Assembly: GCA_964393615.1 (NCBI GenBank)
Contig: CAYMUR010000066.1
Span: forward strand, 1 to 30,669
Direction: 5' to 3'
DNA: 30,669 nt
DNA from: CAYMUR01 sp964393615
Lineage (GTDB): Bacteria; Planctomycetota; Planctomycetia; Pirellulales; Pirellulaceae
The number at the start of each line of letters is the position of its first letter. Position 1 is the stretch's first letter. Shown piece by piece: positions 24,798 through 30,669 of this stretch. The notes beneath the pieces are model-generated. The model did not search any database, was not told where the DNA came from, and saw only the letters and a list, made by a program, of their open reading frames with translations. A program made the position numbers and the translations under genes.

Positions 24798-27144
24798 ATG
24801 AAGTCGACTATCCGGAAAATGCGGGCGTTTGTCACGACATTGATGGTCCTGGCAGGTTGCACAAGATTTGACCTTCCAGAACCTCCGCCCACGATCCAAC
24901 CCACCCACATCGTGTTAATCAGCATCGACACCTGTCGTGCTGACCACCTGGGTTGTTACGGTCGGTCTCCTTCTTTCACTCCACATCTTGACGCATTGGC
25001 CGAACAAGGGATTCTTTTTAAAAACGTGATCGCCCCAGCCCCGCTCACACTGCAGCATGTTGACCGGCGCGATTCCTCCCTATCACGGCGTGCGCGACAA
25101 CGGGACATTTTATCTGGACAGTGCCCATGTTACCTTACCCGAGATTCTAAAGGATAACGGGTTTGTCACCGGTGGAATTGTCAGCGCCTTTGTACTGGAT
25201 TCACGTTATGGATTGGATCAAGGATTCTCTGATTACAATGATCGGTTTGATAATCAAGATGCCGTCGAACGGCAAGGCGAAGAAACGACTCGCTACGCTA
25301 TCGACTGGCTGGAACGTCATGGTGAAGACAAGGGATTTCTGTTTCTTCATTATTTCGACCCGCACATGGATTATGCGGCACCCGCTCCCTGGAATGAACG
25401 GATCCCCGATCAACCGTACTTGGCTGAGATCGCGTATACGGACGAATGTGTGGGAAAACTCATTCAAAAACTGAAAGACTTAGAAATCTACAAATCAACG
25501 TTGCTGATCGTGAGCAGCGACCATGGTGAAATGCTAGGCGAACATGGCGAAGTAACACATTCTTACTTTATTTACAAAAGCGCCATACGAGTCCCCTGGA
25601 TGATAAAGCTACCCGGTTCCACTGATCCCAAAATAATTGACTCATTAGTCGGCGTCGTCGACATCGCGCCAACAATTTGCGGTCTGCTTGGTATTGATAT
25701 GCCGGCTCCAATTCAAGGCATGGACCTTTCTTCACAGATCTGGCAAAAAACAACGGCCAACCTACAGCGACCACAGTACTGCGAAAGCGTCACACCGACC
25801 AAATACAATGCCAATCCCCTTTTGAGCGTTGTCAACTCTCAATGGAAGTACATCCACACAACACGTCCTGAATTGTATGATCTACGGTCTGACCCCGGCG
25901 AAACGACAAACCTGGCCGACCAAGAACCTGTTCTCGTAACGGACATGGCAAGGCAACTCGAAGCATTACTGCAAACCGTCGCTCCACCCGGGGAAAATGC
26001 GACACTCGTCCATGACGAACAAGCCTTGGAAAGTCTGCGCAGTCTGGGCTACGTTGGCGGTGCTGTTCCGAACAATGACACTCGATTCAGCATAGATTCC
26101 ACACGCAACGACCCCAAGGATGTGTTCCAGCTACACGATTTGGCAAGCCAAGTTCACGGTCACTATACTCACAAAGAATATGCGCAAGCTCGGGCAATTT
26201 GTAAAAAAATCTTAAGTCTAGCACCTGGGATCAGCGAAGCCCATTTCATGTTAGCAAAGATTGCTATGGAGGAAAATAATTATGCCAAAGCTGTCAAACA
26301 TCTTTCTCAAACAATAACCATCCATCCTGACGACCCAATTGCCCACAATCGGCTAGGCCGCGCACTATGGGAACAAGGCCATCTAGAACATGCTATACAG
26401 GCCTACCGTCGTGCCCTGGAGATTCACCCCCTGCTTCCCGAAGTACATGGTGACCTGGGTGTTCTCCTGGTGAGAACCGGTGAGCAGGACGAAGGCATCC
26501 AGCATTTGCGCCAGGCGGTCGAACTGAAGCCCGAGTCGGGGGTGGCGCAGCGGCTGCTGGCAGACACTTTGTCAAGCCAAAAGCAATTGACAGAGGCAAG
26601 CTACCACTATAATCAGGCGATCGAGATCAATGCCAAGGATACCACGGCTCATTTTAATTTAGCCCGCATCTTCAGCGCACAACAACGATCCACCGAGGCC
26701 ATTAAACATTTACGCCAGGCAATCACAGTCAACGCGGAACTCGGTGCAGCCCAACAAATGTTGGCTGAATTGTTACAGGCAAAAGGTATGGCTCTCGAAG
26801 CACTGGTGCATTTCCAATACGCATTAGAACTCAACCCCGACTCGGTCGCCCTGATGAATAACGTGGCGTGGATTCTGGCCACACACCCTGACGGCGACGT
26901 CAGGCAAGCCGAGAAAGCGCTACGTCTGGCTAAACGAGCAGCCGAGCAGACGAATCACGCCAACCCGCACCTGCTCGACACGCTGGCGGCAGCCTACGCC
27001 AATGCCAACCAGTACACTGAGGCCGTGAAAACCGTAACAACAGGGTTAATGCTGACTAAACCTGATCAAGAAGCTCTCAACAAACAAATGCGTGCGCATC
27101 TCGAACTATATCAAAGACGCAAACCATACCGGGAATCGTGGTAA
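24798..27144 (+). pseudogene. Lipoprotein sulfatase-TPR gene, frameshifted at the catalytic loop
   Basis: The first frame encodes a lipoprotein signal (LMVLAGC, lipobox Cys21) and the sulfatase N-terminus HIVLISIDTCRADHLGCYG, then FKNVIAPAPLTL, and loses register at about 25053-25057. A second frame resumes at MLTGAIPPYHGVRDNG and runs to 27144. It contains SSDHGEMLGEHG of the sulfatase/alkaline phosphatase fold and, after about residue 350 of that frame, six or more TPR units (for example YAKAVKHLSQTITIHPDD). Homologues usually read LTLPSHSSMLTG here; the expected PSHS piece is absent, consistent with an 8- or 11-base deletion removing part of the active site. The remaining roughly 2 kb is open and well conserved, so decay is recent or the sequence is in error. 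ATG 24819 is an alternative start. Confidence 0.82.
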
Positions 27145-27363
27145 AGTTTCCAAGATTGCGGCTGCACCAAGGAGGGCTCCGGCGGTAACCAAAAACGTAT
27201 CGCTCATCAAGACTGTCCGGAAGACACAAAAAAAGACACCCTGCCCGTGGCACAGTGTAATTGAGTGGCCCAGTGTAATTGAGTGGCCCAGTGTCATTGC
27301 ATTGACACCGTGCTTTGAGCGATTTCTGGGGAGATGCTTCAAGCTGGTGCTAGTTGCTCTCGA
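27145..27363. other. Convergent gap with tandem repeat
   Basis: Between the sulfatase-TPR gene and the reverse-strand PEP-CTERM gene. It contains the 18-bp repeat listed separately and no recognisable gene. Confidence 0.4.
27253..27298. repeat. 18-bp tandem repeat, about 2.5 copies
   Basis: CAGTGTAATTGAGTGGCC is repeated exactly at 27253-27270 and 27271-27288, followed by a partial copy from 27289. It lies in a convergent intergenic region, so it is probably neutral slippage. Length is a multiple of three, but no gene covers it convincingly. Confidence 0.9.
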
Positions 27364-28164
27364 TTACGATCGACGACACCATCCCAACACACCCACCAGT
27401 CCCAGCACCAACAAGAGCAGCGTTGACGGTTCGGGAATAGCACCTGATTCGAGACCAAAGTTAGCGTACTGGATTTTCGATAAGCCACCTGCCGCCTCAT
27501 ATCGACCGATTCCCAATTCCCGTTGAACTGCCGCAGGAAATGCACTCCGTGGCAAAGGTCCCACTTGCAGTGTGCCATCTACATAAATTGAAATTTGGTC
27601 ATCTGCAGTGCTCGTAGCAGCATCCGTACCACCAGCGTCCAAGCTTATCTGATAAGTGTGGAAACCGTCAGTAGCATCAAGGGTACCACCGGCAACCCCC
27701 AATCGAATTCCAGCCCAATAGGCTGACGAGGTATCGTGATAAAATGCACCCGGATTTCCGTCACCGAAATCAGAACCATCCCAGAAACTTAGTTCAAATT
27801 TGCTATAATTATCTTCCAACAAAAATGTTGCGTTTCTCCTAACCGAATTAAAGAGCTTGGCTTGGATCGTGGCCGTCCACCCTTCGGCGCCGTCCGTGAC
27901 AGACTGAAAATTCGCGTGTGATCCTAATATCCGGTACCCCCCGGTACTACCGTTCTCCTGATGCTCCCAAGCAACAGGGTCGCCACCATTGGCAGCAACA
28001 TGAGCACTAGCATCCACGGGAGCGAACGTGCTCCAACCCTGGGCAATCGGATCATTGGCACCATCGGCCGTAAAATTTGCGACAATCGTTGCACTAGCCG
28101 TGGTGGTCGCCACCAACAGGATCCCCGTCAATGCAAGAATCGGAATGACTTTTGATATTTTCAT
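27364..28164 (-). CDS. PEP-CTERM protein with LamG-like N-terminal domain
   Basis: A 266-residue exported protein. The signal peptide is VIPILALTGILLVATTTASA (6-25). The body holds a beta-rich domain with DGFHTYQISLDAGG and DDQISIYVDGT, typical of LamG/concanavalin-like sandwiches. The C-terminus has PEPS, a hydrophobic helix (TLLLLVLGLVGVLGW) and a basic end (CRRS), the sorting signal processed by an exosortase. Start ATG 28164 is preceded by GGAGAG at about eight bases; the open frame extends to 28224 without homology. The N-terminal domain is similar to that of the next upstream gene. No exosortase gene is in the window. Confidence 0.9.
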   Translation of the reverse strand: MKISKVIPILALTGILLVATTTASATIVANFTADGANDPIAQGWSTFAPVDASAHVAANGGDPVAWEHQENGSTGGYRILGSHANFQSVTDGAEGWTATIQAKLFNSVRRNATFLLEDNYSKFELSFWDGSDFGDGNPGAFYHDTSSAYWAGIRLGVAGGTLDATDGFHTYQISLDAGGTDAATSTADDQISIYVDGTLQVGPLPRSAFPAAVQRELGIGRYEAAGGLSKIQYANFGLESGAIPEPSTLLLLVLGLVGVLGWCRRS

Positions 28165-28512
28165 TGGAAACTCTCCATGGAATGAATGGTCCGATGAATT
28201 CGTCGCATGACGATCGTTGGCCACAACAATCGCTCATAAAAAAAAGCTACAAGCCAAAACCGCTACAAAAATTTCACCACAAAATTTGTCAAGAGTAGCT
28301 GTTTTGGCCTATAGCTTTGCATTGTTTCGTTCCATGTCCGTCACTTCGGACATGTTATTTTCTATTTCAGGAGCGTTCCCATTTTTTCTGTTTCAGTTGG
28401 AAATTTCTCGACTTCCAAAAAAGTCCACGTTACTGATTGTAATCCAAATTGTACTATCGTCAATAAGCCGGATAATTTTTCCTCATATCATCGTCGACAA
28501 GTCATTTCATAG
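28165..28512. other. Intergenic region between the PEP-CTERM genes
   Basis: About 350 A/T-rich bases with no gene. The inverted repeat at 28333-28354 is listed separately. The region should carry the promoter of the 27364-28164 gene; no sigma-54 type GG-N10-GC pair at correct spacing was found. Confidence 0.4.
28333..28354. promoter_or_regulatory. Perfect inverted repeat (operator or hairpin)
   Basis: CATGTCCG-TCACTT-CGGACATG: eight bases repeat perfectly in inverted order around six. It lies about 170 bases upstream of one PEP-CTERM gene and 160 downstream of the other. The forward strand is T-rich after it, but both genes are on the reverse strand, so an operator is as likely as a terminator. 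Confidence 0.55.
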
Positions 28513-30405
28513 TTAAAGTTTACGGCCACAAGATCCTATCATTGCCCCCATACATGCCAAAACACCCAACAGCATGGCCGATGGTTCCGGCACCGCATTG
28601 GCGGCAGCATATCCTCCAGGGGAAAAATGACTGGCTAATGCATTAAAATCTGTAATGTCAATGTCGCCATCCAAGTCAAAGTCACCTGTCGTCCAGCCAT
28701 TGGACCCCGATTGATTTCCATCCGGATCAAAGTTGCTGGCCAAACTGTTGAAGTCCGTAATATCGACGTCCCGGTCTCCGTCGGAATCTCCTTCTAATGC
28801 TGCTAGATAGGTAAACTGGACAGCAGTCCCATCATAACTAACCACTTCTCCCCCCTGGCCATCTCCAGCGAACAAACCGAATCCCAGGTGGGCCCCCGCA
28901 GCTGGCTCACTGGAAAACGTTCCCGATTGGGAAACGGCAGTCACCACAGCAATCGTATAATCCTGACCTCGCATACCATCAAAACCAGTGGCACTCACCT
29001 CCAATGCACCATCCAACATAGCAGCGCCCGCAGTCGACAGCTGATCGTGGCCATTGGTATCACCCGCAGCGCCCGTCCCGGCCACCTCGATCGCCAATGT
29101 ACCACCACTGGATTGAAGATAAGTGTCCGCCAGATTCAAAATACCAATCTCTTCACCGGGGGCAACAATCGCTCCCTGATTGTCCAGGCTGCCGCCGACC
29201 ATTCCTGATCCACCCACCGTACCAGTACTCGCAATGACAGAACCGAACACTCCGGTGGCTATGCCATTGATATCCAAGCGACCGAGTCCTGACTGCGTTA
29301 ACGTTTTTCCTTCCAATTCTAAAGTCTGAAACGAAAGCGTTGAACTACTCGCGACATCTACCATCGCATCATCGACCAACTTCACATCGATTGCAAAGCG
29401 ATGATCGCCGGCAGTAACCGTAACGCCAGGAAGTGTTGCAGCACTGTTGGCACTTAGATTGATACTCCCCGTCCCTATAACCGAATAACTATTGGCATTA
29501 TCGAATTCTACATTGTTCACTGCAAATTCAGTGTCGACAGTCACACTGGCAGGACTGGTAATTGCGTCTCCCAACAAGACCCTCGCTTCACTGCTACCCG
29601 GCACTTCGTTGCTGTCCCAATTGCTTGCCGTACTCCATAATCCAGCTCCATCAAGATTCCAAATGGTCACACTGCCACCAGGCGGAACAACTGGATCGAT
29701 CGGGTTCTGACCCGTTTCCAAACGCCAGAGGGCGTGCCGCATCACCGCATCTGTTCCATCAAAACCATGGCCTGTTTTGAACATGCCCAGCTCTGCCCGG
29801 TCCGGTGATGGGTTTACTATGGATCGCAATATCGAATATTCGACCACCCCATCCACGTAGTAAAAAACCTCATCATCCGCTCGACTCGTATTGTCTTTGG
29901 CGTCCAATACAATCTGATACGTGTGAAAATCGTCCGTAGGATCAACCGTGCCCAGCGGGATAAGAGCATAATTAACATAAGCATATGCTCCTAGCGGATC
30001 GTCCCCAAGGCCATCAAAAAAGCGGATGCTAAACTGGTGGGTGCCATCCTGAGGAATAAAACTTGCCTCCGCAAAAGAATCTGCTGCAACCAGTTGTACC
30101 TCCGCTGTGGCCGTCCAACCACTTTGGTCATCGAACACTTTTTCAATATCACTTGTACCTTCGGGAGGCGGCCCCGTACCAACAACCCTGTAGTAATTGC
30201 TATTAGAACCCCATGTTGTCAACCAATTAGGCTTGCCAGTAGAGTCCGGTAACCCAGAAACGCCATGTAATGACCAAGGAGTCGCCTCGGTCGCGGGGTT
30301 GTTGTCGCCAACATGTTCAAAGACCACCGCAGCATGCGTACCCAATTTTGGTACAACCAAGGTAACTACCAAAAACAGCACACAGAAGCAGGGTCTTAAA
30401 ATCAT
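28513..30405 (-). CDS. Large PEP-CTERM protein with dockerin-like repeats
   Basis: A 630-residue exported protein. A signal peptide (CFCVLFLVVTLVV to about residue 25) leads into a LamG-like domain with DDFHTYQIVLDAKD and DDEVFYYVDGV, like the neighbouring PEP-CTERM protein. From about 245 comes WSTASNWD and a beta-strand-rich region resembling autotransporter-associated repeats. Near 540-597 are two EF-hand-like loops, DSDGDRDVDITDFNSLA and DFDLDGDIDITDFNALA, as in type I dockerin modules. PEPS, a hydrophobic helix and CGRKL end the protein. GGGAGAAG upstream of ATG 30405 supports the start. It is probably a surface or extracellular protein sorted by exosortase. Confidence 0.9.
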   Translation of the reverse strand: MILRPCFCVLFLVVTLVVPKLGTHAAVVFEHVGDNNPATEATPWSLHGVSGLPDSTGKPNWLTTWGSNSNYYRVVGTGPPPEGTSDIEKVFDDQSGWTATAEVQLVAADSFAEASFIPQDGTHQFSIRFFDGLGDDPLGAYAYVNYALIPLGTVDPTDDFHTYQIVLDAKDNTSRADDEVFYYVDGVVEYSILRSIVNPSPDRAELGMFKTGHGFDGTDAVMRHALWRLETGQNPIDPVVPPGGSVTIWNLDGAGLWSTASNWDSNEVPGSSEARVLLGDAITSPASVTVDTEFAVNNVEFDNANSYSVIGTGSINLSANSAATLPGVTVTAGDHRFAIDVKLVDDAMVDVASSSTLSFQTLELEGKTLTQSGLGRLDINGIATGVFGSVIASTGTVGGSGMVGGSLDNQGAIVAPGEEIGILNLADTYLQSSGGTLAIEVAGTGAAGDTNGHDQLSTAGAAMLDGALEVSATGFDGMRGQDYTIAVVTAVSQSGTFSSEPAAGAHLGFGLFAGDGQGGEVVSYDGTAVQFTYLAALEGDSDGDRDVDITDFNSLASNFDPDGNQSGSNGWTTGDFDLDGDIDITDFNALASHFSPGGYAAANAVPEPSAMLLGVLACMGAMIGSCGRKL

Positions 30406-30433
30406 GAATCTTCTCCCACAGCCAACTTTGTTA

Positions 30434-30470
30434 CGGTAAATTTACACGGGTATACGCGGTAGATTTACCG
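30434..30470. promoter_or_regulatory. Inverted repeat upstream of the large PEP-CTERM gene
   Basis: CGGTAAAT (30434-30441) and ATTTACCG (30463-30470) are exact inverted copies 21 bases apart, located 29-65 bases before the start codon at 30405. The spacing of half-site centres (29 bases) and position suit an operator or a leader hairpin. The intervening stretch contains the palindrome GTATAC. Confidence 0.45.
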
Positions 30471-30585
30471 ACAAAACATTGGTTTAGCATAATCCTTAAT
30501 TCGGCCATGTCAAATTACCAACATGCATCGCTTTTTAGTCCTTTAGCCAAGTATAACCCGGATCACCATTTTTGGGGAGAAAAAA

Positions 30586-30669
30586 GTGCTTCCATATGTT
30601 TTTGCACTCGTCATAATCGTCATGGGCATTGCTAACAAGGTTCTGGCGGATGACACGATCTCACAAAAA
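30586..30669 (+). CDS. Partial secreted protein (N-terminus only)
   Basis: Twenty-eight codons from GTG 30586 to the window end encode LPYVFALVIIVMGIANKVLA followed by DDTISQK, a good signal peptide with a likely cleavage after VLA. GGGGAGA is placed about six bases before the GTG. The gene runs off the window and its product cannot be named. It is divergent from the large PEP-CTERM gene. Confidence 0.65.
   Translation, partial: MLPYVFALVIIVMGIANKVLADDTISQK

Noticed and set aside
27253..27298. Possible CRISPR array
   Set aside because: Copies are directly adjacent with no spacers, and no cas gene is present.
27092..27526. Forward frame of 144 codons across the 18-bp repeat
   Set aside because: It overlaps the end of the TPR gene and the antisense of the PEP-CTERM gene, and its repeated VIEWPS is just the DNA repeat.
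28300..28330. Possible sigma-54 type promoter (TGGCCT...TTTGCA)
   Set aside because: The GG to GC spacing is 11, not 10, and it is on the forward strand while the adjacent genes are on the reverse.

Overview
This window most likely comes from a planctomycete, probably of the Pirellulales. The evidence is two PEP-CTERM surface proteins (one also carrying dockerin-like calcium loops), a decayed DUF1501 gene, a sodium:solute symporter preceded by a small two-helix membrane protein, an excisionase-HTH/EIIA fusion, a TPR-sulfatase, and many genes lacking a clear Shine-Dalgarno. The assignment rests on gene families only; no rRNA is present.

Layout. (1) 1-3150: a tRNA-Lys, an MBL-fold hydrolase with an altered metal motif, and two decayed genes: an unidentified gene whose stop overlaps the hydrolase start by ATGA, and a DUF1501 remnant. 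(2) 3151-7638: a forward catabolic block of small membrane protein, SSS symporter, transaldolase-family enzyme and Zn-dependent dehydrogenase, which fits uptake and breakdown of a sugar or polyol. (3) 8092-11439: two reverse-strand Mur-ligase homologues, MurF-like and MurE-like, both stripped of many catalytic motifs. This is the most unusual part of the window. (4) 11698-13262: a coupled pair, an HTH-EIIA fusion and a degenerate receiver-like protein. (5) 13453-23520: mostly housekeeping genes: rimO, pgsA, a CPBP protease, a Gfo/Idh/MocA oxidoreductase, a lipid A-type acyltransferase, a Rieske protein, a double-GNAT protein, ispG, trmL and nadC. (6) 23521-24510: a gene-free stretch ending in a strong hairpin plus T-run just ahead of a CheY-like regulator. 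(7) 24798-27144: a lipoprotein sulfatase-TPR gene broken by a frameshift exactly at the catalytic loop. (8) 27364-30669: two related PEP-CTERM proteins on the reverse strand and the first 28 codons of a secreted protein leaving the window.

The candidates for new biology are the motif-stripped MurE/MurF-like pair and the HTH-EIIA plus degenerate-receiver pair beside it. At least three loci (1429-1970, 2261-2805, 24798-27144) look like recent gene decay, or sequencing errors that would need raw reads to exclude. All family assignments come from reading motifs; no database search was done.
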